64,000 nucleotides of DNA. It comes from Lysobacteraceae bacterium SCN 69-320. GTDB taxonomy: Bacteria > Pseudomonadota > Gammaproteobacteria > Xanthomonadales > Rhodanobacteraceae. Under the pieces are notes generated by a model. That model was not told where the DNA came from, searched no databases, and saw nothing but the letters and a program-made list of their open reading frames with translations. The position numbers were made by a program, and so were the translations under genes. Every line of letters starts with the position of its first letter. Position 1 is the first letter of the stretch. The stretch is from the NCBI GenBank assembly GCA_001725155.1, contig MEFP01000008.1, forward strand, positions 186,001 through 250,000. Direction: 5' to 3'. Positions 43,115 through 51,893 of the stretch are shown here, in pieces.

Positions 43115-44068
43115 TCAGTCTGTCGCCGCCGGTGCCGACTTGGCGCTGTCGTGCCAGACGCCGGCCGGAAATTCCAGGGTTTCGAACTGCTCGCCGGCTG
43201 CGACCTCTTCCTTGTCGAAATTCTGTGCGCAGGCGCTGTCGGCCTTGCGCATCATTGCTTCGAGCAGCAGCTTGCCCGGTTCCTGGCCGCGCTTGACGAC
43301 GACTTCGCTGCCGTCGGCACTGACGCGCGGCATGTTGCGCGGCAGCGAATCCGCAGTGGCGAACGTGATTCCGTTCTGGTTCGCGCAGCTGCCGACATGG
43401 CTCAGACGCAGGGCCGGCAACAGTCTTTCGGCGACCTGCTGCGCCACCGTCTTCGCCATGCGCTTTTCGGCTTTCGGCGCGGAGATGCGTACCTTGATGC
43501 CGTAGTAGCTGCGGTACAGCAGCAGCGAGTGCGAGACGACCGGCACGCCGTTGCGCTGCGCCGTGTATTCGAACTGCCGCGCCGGCAAGGTCACGAACGG
43601 GTTGAGGCGGATTTTCAGATCGCGCGGCCGCGACAGCTTGACGTCGCTGTAGTAGCCGAGCTGCTGCGCCTGCTCGAAGCTGCGCAGCAGTTCCTGCGTG
43701 GAATAGTCCAGCGCCTTTGCTTCGGACATGCGTCCGAGCGGATAGACGAATATGTCGATCGCGAACGTGGCGCCGTCGTAGCCGTAGCGCAGCGAAACCC
43801 CTTCGGCGACCTTCTCGGGGACGGCGCTCTGTTCGAAATACAGCCGGCCGGCGCTGCGCGGAAAGTAGATCCGTGTCGCACGGATGAAATCGTCCCCGCC
43901 GCCGCTCTGCGGCGTTGCCCCTGCGCCGGCCGCCGGCGCCGTTTCGGCGGTGGCATCAAGAGCGGCCTCCGGTGCCGTTTGCGCCGTCGGCGGTGCGGCG
44001 GCGAGCAGGCTTGCGTCGGCGCAGAGCAACAGCACGAGCGCAATCAGCGGGCGAAGGGCATTGGGCAT
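43115..44068 (-). CDS. Exported protein of unknown function, paralog of the preceding gene
   Basis: A 317-residue secreted or periplasmic protein, first of a tandem pair. The signal peptide is about residues 1-24 (ending LLAA-A), followed by a low-complexity Ala/Pro/Thr region to about residue 55. The shared core is RIYFPRSAGRLYFEQS, SLRYGYDGATFAIDIFVYPL and GRMSEAKAL. VVSHSLLLYRSYYGIKVRIS lines up with VFHTLIAYRDFYLIELRIV of the neighbour. LSHVGSCANQNG and ADSACAQNF contain the two conserved Cys. No family name or function can be assigned. Confidence 0.7.
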   Translation of the reverse strand: MPNALRPLIALVLLLCADASLLAAAPPTAQTAPEAALDATAETAPAAGAGATPQSGGGDDFIRATRIYFPRSAGRLYFEQSAVPEKVAEGVSLRYGYDGATFAIDIFVYPLGRMSEAKALDYSTQELLRSFEQAQQLGYYSDVKLSRPRDLKIRLNPFVTLPARQFEYTAQRNGVPVVSHSLLLYRSYYGIKVRISAPKAEKRMAKTVAQQVAERLLPALRLSHVGSCANQNGITFATADSLPRNMPRVSADGSEVVVKRGQEPGKLLLEAMMRKADSACAQNFDKEEVAAGEQFETLEFPAGVWHDSAKSAPAATD

Positions 44069-44210
44069 GGGCGGAACCGGCGCGAAGCGAATGAAACCAT
44101 CCTACGGGATCGGGCGGGTTCCGGTATCCGGTCCGTACGGTCAACCGCCCGGCATGCCGATTCGCCGTCGTCGGTGCGGATGAGTGCTTGGCGAGGGACT
44201 GCCCGCACCA

Positions 44211-44246
44211 ATGAAAAGGGCGCCTCGAACAATGTCGGGGCGCCCT
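44211..44246 (-). terminator. Rho-independent terminator
   Basis: AGGGCGCC at 44217-44224 pairs with GGCGCCCT at 44239-44246. Read on the reverse strand the stem ends in GGCGCCC followed by TTTT, fitting termination of the secreted-protein gene at 44285-44863, whose stop lies 39 bp upstream. Confidence 0.75.
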
Positions 44247-44284
44247 GGTTGCGCGGCGGTTCGTCTCGGAACCGGCGCCACGGG

Positions 44285-44863
44285 TCAGTCGACCGAGAAC
44301 TGCTGCAGCGAAACCGGCGTGGTGCCGGCCGTGATCTGCGTGTTCGGCGTGTTCTCGTAGCAATAGCTGTTGATGGTCGCCGGGAAGCCGTTCGGGCCGC
44401 CGGTCGTCATGTTGATCCAGCCGAAATAGGTGTTGCCGCCTTCCGTCAGGCGGAAGCCCAGATACGTGGCGCTCGTGACGCCGGCGCGGTACGTACCCAT
44501 CGCGGTTGCGGTGGTCTGAATGCCGGTCAGGTAGGTGTTCGAGGCATCGATCGGCGCGCCGGAGGCCAGCGCGCTGATCACGCCGCCCGAAGACACGTAG
44601 CCCGAGCCCGTCGCGCCGTTGAACGACAGCAGGGTACTGCTCGAACTCGCGTACGGATTGAAGTCCCAGCCGACCGTACCCGTGCCCGTCGTGCCCGTCG
44701 CCCCCGTCACGAGGTTGAGATAGACGCCGTCGATGTTCTGCGGAATCGCGATCGGCGTCGTGTTGCAGACGACGGCCGCAAAGGCGGCCGGCGAACCCAA
44801 CGTCATCGCACCCACGGCAATAGCCCCGGCAAAGGCGGCCCGACTGAACATGCTCTTCTTCAT
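44285..44863 (-). CDS. Small secreted protein of unknown function
   Basis: A 192-residue exported protein. MKKSMFSRAAFAGAIAVGAM up to AFA-AVVC is a signal peptide. The mature chain is rich in Thr, Gly, Ser and Tyr, with GVYLNLVTGATGTTGTGTVG, WDFNPYASSSSTLLSFNG and TYLGFRLTEGGNTYFGWINM. This resembles the body of PEP-CTERM secreted proteins, where 'YxGFRF...YGWxxxT' is common, but no C-terminal sorting helix follows: it ends VSLQQFSVD. Two Cys (VVCNTT and NSYCYEN) could form a disulfide. GGGGAAGT precedes the start. Function unknown. Confidence 0.75.
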   Translation of the reverse strand: MKKSMFSRAAFAGAIAVGAMTLGSPAAFAAVVCNTTPIAIPQNIDGVYLNLVTGATGTTGTGTVGWDFNPYASSSSTLLSFNGATGSGYVSSGGVISALASGAPIDASNTYLTGIQTTATAMGTYRAGVTSATYLGFRLTEGGNTYFGWINMTTGGPNGFPATINSYCYENTPNTQITAGTTPVSLQQFSVD

Positions 44864-45482
44864 GCACTTCCCCAATGTTGACCCTAAGAACCGGAGCCGG
44901 CTTTCACGGTGGCCGGCGACCGGCGTTTCCCCCTGGATGCCTGCCCCGCGGGCAGACAAATGACAACATGACATGAACCAATAGACTGCTATGCCTGGAG
45001 CGGAGCGTCAATCGGCGGCCGTACGGCCGCCGAGGTAGCGGGCTCGAACGGGCCCGGATCCGGCGCTGTAGCCGGGTTTCATGGCTTTGCAGGCTGGCCG
45101 GTCAACGGGTGAAACCCCGCTTCGCCGGGGCCGATGGTCTGTTGTGCGCTGACGACAGGCGGTCGCCGGTCGCCTGCGGTCGCTTCCACGGCGGGATCTC
45201 GCGCGGACGCGCGGTCTGTATGGCGTATCTGCCGGGATTTTCCGGCGACGGCTTCCTCTCCGGCCCAGAACACTGCGCCGGCACCCTCGGACGCCCGGGC
45301 GACGGCCTCGAATTCGGGCAGTTCGATAGCCGTCATGTGCAGCTGTACGCCAGGCCGCCGGCCGGCGCGAGCAGCGCGGTCGGAATTCCCGCAGCGCCAT
45401 CGCGATCCCCGGGTCGCTCGGGCGGTGCGGCAAGGTCAGGCCGATCGGCGACGGCGGCGAAGACCGCCGTCGCCGGCGTGCG
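44864..45482. other. 619-bp intergenic region, no convincing gene
   Basis: Open frames exist on both strands (for example 45008-45433 reverse and 45109-45558 forward) but their peptides are Arg/Pro/Gly-rich and unlike any family I know. An AT-richer patch at about 44955-44990 (GACAACATGACATGAACCAA) could hold the promoter of the secreted-protein gene at 44863. A short hairpin, CCCCG...CGGGG, lies near 45114. I see no RNA gene or repeat-family copy. Confidence 0.4.
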
Positions 45483-46910
45483 TCAGTCTTCCGCGCCGCC
45501 CTGCCTGAACGCGCCAGGCGCCGAACCGAAGTCGCCGTCGGCTTCGGCGGCCATGTAGGCCCAGCTCGCGTAGACGGCGACGTTCTGCGCGAGCTGTTCG
45601 GGATCGACCTTGTCGAGCGTGTCGTCGGCGCTGTGATGGATGTCGAAATAGCGCGTGCCGTCGTTGGTCAGGCTCAGCGCGGCCATGCCCTCGGCGTGGA
45701 TCGGGCTGAGATCCGGACCGCCGTTGCCGCGGCCGTCGCCGCGTTCCACGCCGAGCGGCGCCAGCACTTGCATCATCGCGTCGATGGCCGGCAGCGCTTC
45801 GGGCTTGACGCTGGCATTCAGGCGCCAGATGCGGTCGCTGCCGAAATCCGATTCGGAACCCAGGATGTGCTGCGCGACTTCGTGCTTGTGCGCAGCCGCA
45901 TAGGCCTTGCCGCCGAACAGGCCCGCCTCTTCGTTGGCGAACGCGACGACGCGGATCGTGCGCTTGGGGCGCTGCGGCAGACTGCCGATCAGCTTGCCCG
46001 TGGCCATGCCGATCGCAACGCCGGCGCCGTCGTCGATCGCGCCGGTGCCGAGATCCCAGGAGTCCAGATGGCCGCCCATGACCACGACTTCGTCGGGCTT
46101 CTCGCGGCCGCGCATCTCGGCAATGACGTTGGCGCCGGTGTATTCGCCTTCGACGCCGCAGTCGAGCTGCAGCTTCATCTGCACGGGCTGGCCGCGGCGC
46201 GCGGCGGCTGCGATGAGATCGGCGTCGGGTGCCGATACGGCGGCGGCCGGAATGCGCTTGCCGCCTTCGCCCCACTGCGTCACGCCGGTATGCGGCAGAC
46301 GATGGTTGTCGGTGCCGGCCGAGCGCAGCACGAATGCGGCGGCGCCGAGTTCCGCGGCGATGGCCGGTCCGCGGCTGCGCACGGCCGAGCCGATGCCGTA
46401 GTCGTGGCCGTCGCGGTGCGCCTTCATGCGGGCGTTGACGAACACGATCTTGCCCTTGATGTCGGCGGCAGAGGCCGCCTTGAGCGCATCGAGACTGTCG
46501 AACAGCACGACGGTCGCGTTGAGCCCGCCCTTGGGCGTGGCCGGCGAATAACCCAGCGCGGTCACCGCGAGCTTCTGCGCGAAGGGCGCGACCAGCGCGG
46601 CGCTCTCGCTGCGGCGCACCCATTTCGGATAGGTGACCGGTTCGGTCCAGACCTTGTCGTAGCCCAGCGCCTTGAACTGGGCCACGGCCCAGTCGCGCGC
46701 CTTCTGGTCGTTGACGCCGCCGGCCAGGCGCGGTCCGATCTCGGTGGTCAGCGATTCCAGCAGCGCATAGGCCTGGCCGTCCTTGAGCGCCTGCTCGCGC
46801 AGTGCGATGGCTTGCTTGATCGCAGCCTCCGGAACGGTGGTGATGGTTGCGGCGCTGGCGCCGGCCGTGAGCAGGGCGAACAGGGCGCAGGGCAGGGCGC
46901 GCAGCAGCAT
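45483..46910 (-). CDS. Secreted M28 family zinc aminopeptidase
   Basis: A 475-residue metallopeptidase. Signal peptide MLLRALPCALFALLTAGASA is followed by ERLT-like LLESLTTEIGPRLAGGVNDQ, a protease-associated (PA) insert (about residues 130-230) and the dizinc catalytic core. Ligands are visible in VVMGGHLDSWDLGTGAIDDG (His and bridging Asp), AFANEEAGLFGG (catalytic Glu and ligand Glu), ESDFGSDR (Asp) and DIHHSADDTLDKV (His). This matches carboxypeptidase Q/aminopeptidase-like M28 enzymes. It probably cleaves peptides in the periplasm or outside the cell. The ATG at 46910 gives the signal peptide directly. Confidence 0.92.
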   Translation of the reverse strand: MLLRALPCALFALLTAGASAATITTVPEAAIKQAIALREQALKDGQAYALLESLTTEIGPRLAGGVNDQKARDWAVAQFKALGYDKVWTEPVTYPKWVRRSESAALVAPFAQKLAVTALGYSPATPKGGLNATVVLFDSLDALKAASAADIKGKIVFVNARMKAHRDGHDYGIGSAVRSRGPAIAAELGAAAFVLRSAGTDNHRLPHTGVTQWGEGGKRIPAAAVSAPDADLIAAAARRGQPVQMKLQLDCGVEGEYTGANVIAEMRGREKPDEVVVMGGHLDSWDLGTGAIDDGAGVAIGMATGKLIGSLPQRPKRTIRVVAFANEEAGLFGGKAYAAAHKHEVAQHILGSESDFGSDRIWRLNASVKPEALPAIDAMMQVLAPLGVERGDGRGNGGPDLSPIHAEGMAALSLTNDGTRYFDIHHSADDTLDKVDPEQLAQNVAVYASWAYMAAEADGDFGSAPGAFRQGGAED

Positions 46911-47179
46911 GGGTCGGCTCCGTGGGCAAAGCGCCAATGCTGCCACGCGCGGCGCGGCGGCGATCTAGGACGCTAGTCATGGCTCGCGGGCGAAATCGGC
47001 GGCGGGCCGTCGTCCGGCACGTGTGACGGACCACGCGACGGCGATCGGTGCGGCGGCAACGGCCTGCATCGCCCGCGCCGGACAGCGCCGCCGTCGTTCA
47101 GCGGATGTCCGGCAGCGTCGTTTCGTCCGGTCCGCGGTGCTTCGGCGAGGCGCCGCCGCAGGTCGGCGCGGCGTCGGGT

Positions 47180-49093
47180 TTACGGTGCTTCCCGCGAATC
47201 GCCGCGCAGCGTCGACGCCTCCGCACTGGCGGCCGGGAACGCGCGACCGGCACGCTCCTCCGCCGCCGCGGCGCCCGGACCGCCGGTCCGGCCGGCGACG
47301 CCGGCCAGCTGCGTGGCGAGACGGCGGCTCAGCGCCCAGAGCGCGATGCCTTCGTTCGCGTTGTGCATGCCCGGGCCGCTGAGCCTGGGCGTGTTGAAAT
47401 TGCCCGCATGGTGCACGCCGATCACTTCCCAGTCCTTGTTGAACACGGGACTGCCCGAGCTGCCGTAATCGGTCGGCGTGCGGTAGTGGAACAGGCGCGG
47501 CAGCGTGTCCTTGTCGATCAGCGTGCTGTCGTTGGTGGACAGGGTGATGTCGGATGCGCCCGGATAACCGATGACGTAGGCCGGCTGCTTCAGATCCGGC
47601 AGTTCGAGGTTGACGGTCAGTCCGCGGGCCTTGGGCGGCAGGGATTCGAGCTCGGCGATCGTGATGTCCAGCTTGGTGCAGTCATCCATCAGCGTCGACA
47701 TCGGGGCCCACGACGAGGTGAACAGCACCCGGCGGACGCGATGGAAGCGGGCGGGCGCCTGCGTCGTGAACGATTCCATGCTGAACAGGACGCAGGCGTT
47801 CTCCGGCCGCAGCGCGGCCCGCGGGTCGTCGGGGCTGATGACGTGCGCGTTGGTCACGAAGACCAGGTCGTCGGGGCCGTCGGGCCAGAGCAGGCGCCGC
47901 TTCAGCAGGAAGCCGCTGCCCTGATGCGTTCCCGTCAGCGAGCACACACGGCCGATCGAGTCGCAGACCGCGGCGATCTTCAGGAAGTCGAAGCCGGTCG
48001 CGTCGCTGAAGCGCTTTTCGAACGGCGTGTTGATCACGCGCAGATCGTCGAGCTGGCGCGTGCTGAGCGTGACCGTGCCCTGCACCGTGCGCTCGTGTTC
48101 CAGCAGATGGGCGGCGAGCCGGCCGGCGCAGTTGTGGTCGGGCCTGAGCGCGTCGCCGTCCCAGATCTCGCGCAGCTGGCGCGCATAGCTGGCCAGGTTG
48201 AACGGACCGAACTGCGCATGCGCGGTCGCGCGCCGCAGCCAGTACATCGCTTCGTTGCAATTGCCCAGCGCCAGATACGCTTCGGACAACGTGGCCAGGA
48301 TCCACGGCTGCTCGCCGTCGGCGGCCTTCCAGGCGGCTTCGTCCTGCGCGGCGGCAGCGCGCTGTTCCGGCGTGCCGCCGGCGATCCGGTCGAGCTTGCC
48401 GCGCTGTGCCGCATGGGCCTCGACCCGGGCGAGCAGCGGCTGCGCCAGAGTCCGCACGCGTTCACCGAAGTCCGCGGCCGGCGGCTGGCCGTGCGTGCGG
48501 TCGCGACAGGCTTCGAGCGCCAGCGCATTGATGCCCTGCCAGTAGCGCGCCGGATCGCGCGCGTACTCGCCGGCGTAGATGCGCTGCGCCCTTTCCAGCA
48601 GCTCGTCGCTCAGCGCGTCGCTGTCGCAATGCGTCTTGCGCCGGTACACGTAGAGATCCTTGGCCACGCGCCCGGTCAGACCGCGCAGCTCGGTCTTCTC
48701 CTTGTCGATGGCGGCCTGTTCTTCCGGCGTGGCTCCCTGCAGCCGTTCGGCATGGGCCAGCAGGTCGGCGATGCGCCGGCTGGCCTCGTCGAGACTGCCG
48801 CCTTCGATAAGGGCCTGGACGTGGTGCTTGCTCAGGCGCAGGTCGAAACGGTCGCGCGCGTGCCAGGCGTCGGCGAAGCGGCAGGTCTGGTCGAAGCGCC
48901 GGTGTCTGTTGAGCAGGCCGATCGCGTCGGCGGCTTCCTGATCGGCGAGCGGGCGGGCGCTGGCGCCGATGGCGGCGATCAGCAGCGCCACGCCGTCGGC
49001 GATGACCGCGTCGGCTTCCTCCAGCCAGCGGCCGGCGCGCAGCGCCTCGGCGACAGCAACACTTCGTGATGTCTCGGTCACGGCAACCCCCAC
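47180..49093 (-). CDS. TRAFs-binding/TPR domain fused to a trypsin-like serine protease
   Basis: A 637-residue protein with an unusual two-part layout. Residues about 45-330 are helical and match the TRAFs-binding (DUF4071) repeat region: DAIGLLNRHRRFDQTCRFAD, ELRGLTGRVAKDLYVYRRKT, ARYWQGINALALEAC, then WILATLSEAYLALGNCNEAM and FNLASYARQLREIWD. Residues about 370-580 are a trypsin fold with His in VFVTNAHVIS, Asp in CTKLDITIAELE and Ser in TDYGSSGSPVFN; a further Gly-His-His motif (IGVHHAGNF) follows. There is no signal peptide or membrane helix, so it appears cytoplasmic. The start is GTG at 49093 or the in-frame GTG at 49081, which has a better G-rich ribosome site. Such fusions occur in bacterial signalling/conflict proteins; substrate unknown. 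Confidence 0.82.
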   Translation of the reverse strand: MGVAVTETSRSVAVAEALRAGRWLEEADAVIADGVALLIAAIGASARPLADQEAADAIGLLNRHRRFDQTCRFADAWHARDRFDLRLSKHHVQALIEGGSLDEASRRIADLLAHAERLQGATPEEQAAIDKEKTELRGLTGRVAKDLYVYRRKTHCDSDALSDELLERAQRIYAGEYARDPARYWQGINALALEACRDRTHGQPPAADFGERVRTLAQPLLARVEAHAAQRGKLDRIAGGTPEQRAAAAQDEAAWKAADGEQPWILATLSEAYLALGNCNEAMYWLRRATAHAQFGPFNLASYARQLREIWDGDALRPDHNCAGRLAAHLLEHERTVQGTVTLSTRQLDDLRVINTPFEKRFSDATGFDFLKIAAVCDSIGRVCSLTGTHQGSGFLLKRRLLWPDGPDDLVFVTNAHVISPDDPRAALRPENACVLFSMESFTTQAPARFHRVRRVLFTSSWAPMSTLMDDCTKLDITIAELESLPPKARGLTVNLELPDLKQPAYVIGYPGASDITLSTNDSTLIDKDTLPRLFHYRTPTDYGSSGSPVFNKDWEVIGVHHAGNFNTPRLSGPGMHNANEGIALWALSRRLATQLAGVAGRTGGPGAAAAEERAGRAFPAASAEASTLRGDSREAP

Positions 49094-49224
49094 AGGTGAC
49101 GGAAGAAGTAGCCAGCTGGCGGAGGCGCATGGTGTGTGCGCTCCGGCAGCCGGCCTGCTGTTCCCTCTGCCTGCAGAACCGCCGAACTCTCACCGCCGCG
49201 TCGGCGGCGGCGGGCACGCTTCGT

Positions 49225-49629
49225 TCAGCGCGGCGGATTGCTCTTGAGCAGGTCGCGGATCTCGGTCAGCAGCACCACGTCGGCCGCCGGCGGCGCCGGC
49301 GTTTCCTCGGTCTTCTTGATCAGGCGGTTCATGAGCTTGACGACGAGGAAGATCGCGAACGCGACGATCGCGAACTGGATCATCGTATTGAGGAAGGCGC
49401 CGAACTGGATCGCGACCTCGCCCTTGCCGTCGGGGCCGGCGGCCTGCAGCACCCATTTGTAGGCCGAGAAGTCGACGCCGCCGATCAGCAGTCCTATCGG
49501 CGGCATGATCACCTGGTCGACGAGCGACGTGACGATCTTGCCGAAGGCCGCGCCGATGACGACACCGACTGCGAGGTCGATGACGTTGCCGCGCATCGCG
49601 AATGCCTTGAACTCGCTGAAGAAGCTCAT
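49225..49629 (-). CDS. mscL: Large-conductance mechanosensitive channel MscL
   Basis: A 134-residue inner-membrane channel that opens under extreme tension to release solutes on osmotic downshock. It begins [20 protein letters not shown], the amphipathic N-terminal helix and first pore helix ([20 protein letters not shown]). The second helix is FNTMIQ-like ([20 protein letters not shown]), then NRLIKKTEE and the C-terminal bundle [11 protein letters not shown]. Length and order are standard. It stands between the protease gene (131 bp away) and the FAH hydrolase, on the same strand. Confidence 0.97.
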   Translation of the reverse strand: MSFFSEFKAFAMRGNVIDLAVGVVIGAAFGKIVTSLVDQVIMPPIGLLIGGVDFSAYKWVLQAAGPDGKGEVAIQFGAFLNTMIQFAIVAFAIFLVVKLMNRLIKKTEETPAPPAADVVLLTEIRDLLKSNPPR

Positions 49630-49782
49630 TTCCGTCTCCTGTGACTGCGCTGGAAGTCGCGGCCCCCTGCCGCGCGGCTGTTGTACCCGAAGCGACCCGG
49701 AGTGAACAGCCGCCGTGTGGCGATGTTTACAGCGCGCCTGGGACGCGCCGCACCGTTATGCGCGTGCGGCGGCGTACCTGCC

Positions 49783-50469
49783 TCAGACGATGCGTCCGTG
49801 CAGGCTGGCGACGCCGCCGAGACTGGCCTCGAACACGTCGCCTCGCGCCAGCGCGGCCACGCCGGCCGGCGTGCCGGTGAAGATCAGATCGCCAGCGGCG
49901 AGTTCGAACAGCTTGGACAGCTCGTGAATGATCTCGGCCACGCTGAACACCATGTCGCCGACGTCGGCGTTCTGGCGCGGTTCGCCGTTGACGATCAGCG
50001 ACAGGGTCGCGTGCTGCGGATGGGCGCCTGCGGCGACCGGGCGCAGCGCGGATACGGGCGCGGAGGCGTCGAAGCCCTTGGCGATGTCCCAGGGCAGGCT
50101 CTTGGCCTTGGCCACCGCCTGCAGATCGCGGCGGGTCAGATCCAGGCCGACGCCGTAGGCATAGACATGCTCCAGAGCGCCGTCCACCGGGATGTCGCGG
50201 CCGCCCGAGCGCAGCGCGACGACCATCTCGACCTCGTGATGCAGATCGCTCGTCGCGCTCGGGTAGGGCACGTCGCGGCCGTCGGTCACGACCGCGTCGG
50301 CGGGCTTCAGGAAGAACGTGGGCTGGCTGCGGTCGACCGCCGCGCCCATTTCCTTGGCGTGGTCGGCGTAGTTGCGGCCGACGCAGTAGATGCGGTGCAC
50401 GGGAAAGCGCTGTTCGCTGTCGAGCACCGGGACGCTGGCAGCCGGTGCGGCGGGAAACACGAAGCTCAT
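49783..50469 (-). CDS. Fumarylacetoacetate hydrolase family protein (fumarylpyruvate hydrolase-like)
   Basis: A 228-residue metal-dependent hydrolase or isomerase. YCVGRNYADHAKEMGA is the conserved N-terminal motif; PTFFLKPADAVV and LHHEVEMVVALR hold the Mg/Mn ligands (Glu, Glu); VYAYGVGLDLTRRDLQ follows with the third ligand Asp, and GDLIFTGTPAGV closes the site. Length and the RNYADHAKEMG motif fit the NagK/YcgM group (fumarylpyruvate hydrolase, acylpyruvase). No gentisate or aromatic pathway genes flank it, so a housekeeping acylpyruvase or oxaloacetate decarboxylase role is also likely. Confidence 0.88.
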   Translation of the reverse strand: MSFVFPAAPAASVPVLDSEQRFPVHRIYCVGRNYADHAKEMGAAVDRSQPTFFLKPADAVVTDGRDVPYPSATSDLHHEVEMVVALRSGGRDIPVDGALEHVYAYGVGLDLTRRDLQAVAKAKSLPWDIAKGFDASAPVSALRPVAAGAHPQHATLSLIVNGEPRQNADVGDMVFSVAEIIHELSKLFELAAGDLIFTGTPAGVAALARGDVFEASLGGVASLHGRIV

Positions 50470-50612
50470 GGACGACCTCGACCTTGGGGAATCGCTGGAA
50501 TGCGGTCCGCTACGTTAAGGGCGCGGCGAACGGCTTGCCAAGCCGGCCGCCGCGGCGCGCGCCGTCGCGGGCGCGTCCGCAACCGGCGATGTCGCGCGCT
50601 ATAGTCCGCCGC

Positions 50613-51893
50613 ATGAACGCCGTCGCCATGGATGCCGTCGAAGCCCGCGCCCTCGAACGCTGTACGGCGCTCGATGCGCGCCTGGTCGCCGCGATCCGCG
50701 GCATACGTCTGCTGCAGGTCGTCAGCTGGCCGGCGTCGGCGCAGCGGCGCTTCCTGAACAACTGGCAGCGCGGTTTCCGCAGCCTGCCCGACGTGCGCTA
50801 CGAGCCGCCGGACCTGCACGAAGCCGCCGCCGAGCTCGCCGCGATCATGCACGAGGCCGACGCCGGTCATCCGGTCGGCGACTATCTGCGCCGCAGCGCC
50901 GAATCCTGGCTCATCGCGACCGAGCTGCTGCATGCGGTCGGCACGGCGGCCGTCACCGGGCATTCCATCCGCCTTTACGGCCAACCCGGCGATCGTCTGC
51001 CGGGCTCGGAGCAGACCAACCTCGACGCGGCGCGGCATTTCATCGGCCTGGCCGGCGAGCTCGATCGGGAAATACTCGCCAGCGAGGCCGACTACTGCAT
51101 ACCGGCCGAAACCCTGCAGGTGGATCTGCAGACCCGGCTCGACGCGTTCTTCCATTCGCACAAGATCGAGGTCGAGATTGATCCGGACCTGATCGCGAAA
51201 GCCGCGGCCGGTCCGACGCGCATCCGCCTGCGCTCGGCGACCTGCTTCACCGAGTACGACCGTCATCAGTTGCTCGAGCACGAGGCGTTCGTGCATTCGC
51301 TGACCGGCCTCAACGGCCGCGAGCAGCCGCATCTGAAATCCCTCGGGCGCTCTTCGCCGCGGGTGACCGCGACCCAGGAAGGCCTGGCCGTGTTTGCCGA
51401 GCTGATGTCCGGCTCCATCGACATCGAACGCATGAAGCGCATTTCGCTGCGCATCGTCGCCATCGACATGGCCCTGAGCGGCGCCGACTTCATCGAGGTG
51501 TTCCAGTATTTCCTCGATGCCGGCCAGACCGAGTCCGACAGCTTCTCCTCGACCCAGCGCGTGTTCCGCGGCGTGCCGGTGCAGGGCGGCGCGGCCTTCA
51601 CCAAGGACAACGTCTACCTGCACGGTCTGCTGACCGTGCACACGTTCTTCCGCTGGACCCTGAAGAACAGCCGGCTGAACCTGTCGCGCGCGCTGTTCGC
51701 CGGCAAGATGGCGCTGCACGACGTGATCTCGCTGGAGCCGTATTTCGCCTCGGGCTATATCGCCGAGCCGCTGTACCTGCCGCCCTGGGTGCAGCGCGCG
51801 AACGGCCTGGCCGGCATGCTGGCGTTCTCGCTGTTCGCCAATCACATCCGCATCGCCGCAGTCGAGGCCGAAGACCTCGTGCTCGGGGTCTAG
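50613..51893 (+). CDS. DUF1704 (QEGLA motif, MATCAP-like) metallopeptidase family protein
   Basis: A 426-residue protein of the TIGR02421/DUF1704 family, annotated as flavohemoglobin expression-modulating QEGLA motif protein. The metal site is HEAFVH (His223, Glu224, His228), an HExxxH motif, followed by TATQEGLAVFAELMSG with the third ligand Glu. The family is homologous to the eukaryotic tubulin carboxypeptidase MATCAP, so peptidase activity is plausible, but bacterial substrates are unknown. The C-terminal DNVYLHGLLTVHTFFRWTLK and DVISLEPYFASGYIAEPLYL are usual in the family. No signal peptide. It is divergent from the FAH gene with 143 bp between. Confidence 0.9.
   Translation: MNAVAMDAVEARALERCTALDARLVAAIRGIRLLQVVSWPASAQRRFLNNWQRGFRSLPDVRYEPPDLHEAAAELAAIMHEADAGHPVGDYLRRSAESWLIATELLHAVGTAAVTGHSIRLYGQPGDRLPGSEQTNLDAARHFIGLAGELDREILASEADYCIPAETLQVDLQTRLDAFFHSHKIEVEIDPDLIAKAAAGPTRIRLRSATCFTEYDRHQLLEHEAFVHSLTGLNGREQPHLKSLGRSSPRVTATQEGLAVFAELMSGSIDIERMKRISLRIVAIDMALSGADFIEVFQYFLDAGQTESDSFSSTQRVFRGVPVQGGAAFTKDNVYLHGLLTVHTFFRWTLKNSRLNLSRALFAGKMALHDVISLEPYFASGYIAEPLYLPPWVQRANGLAGMLAFSLFANHIRIAAVEAEDLVLGV

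Noticed and set aside
45008-45558. Overlapping open frames on both strands in the 44864-45482 gap
   Set aside because: Peptides are low-complexity and lack ribosome sites or family motifs; the forward one runs into the M28 peptidase gene.
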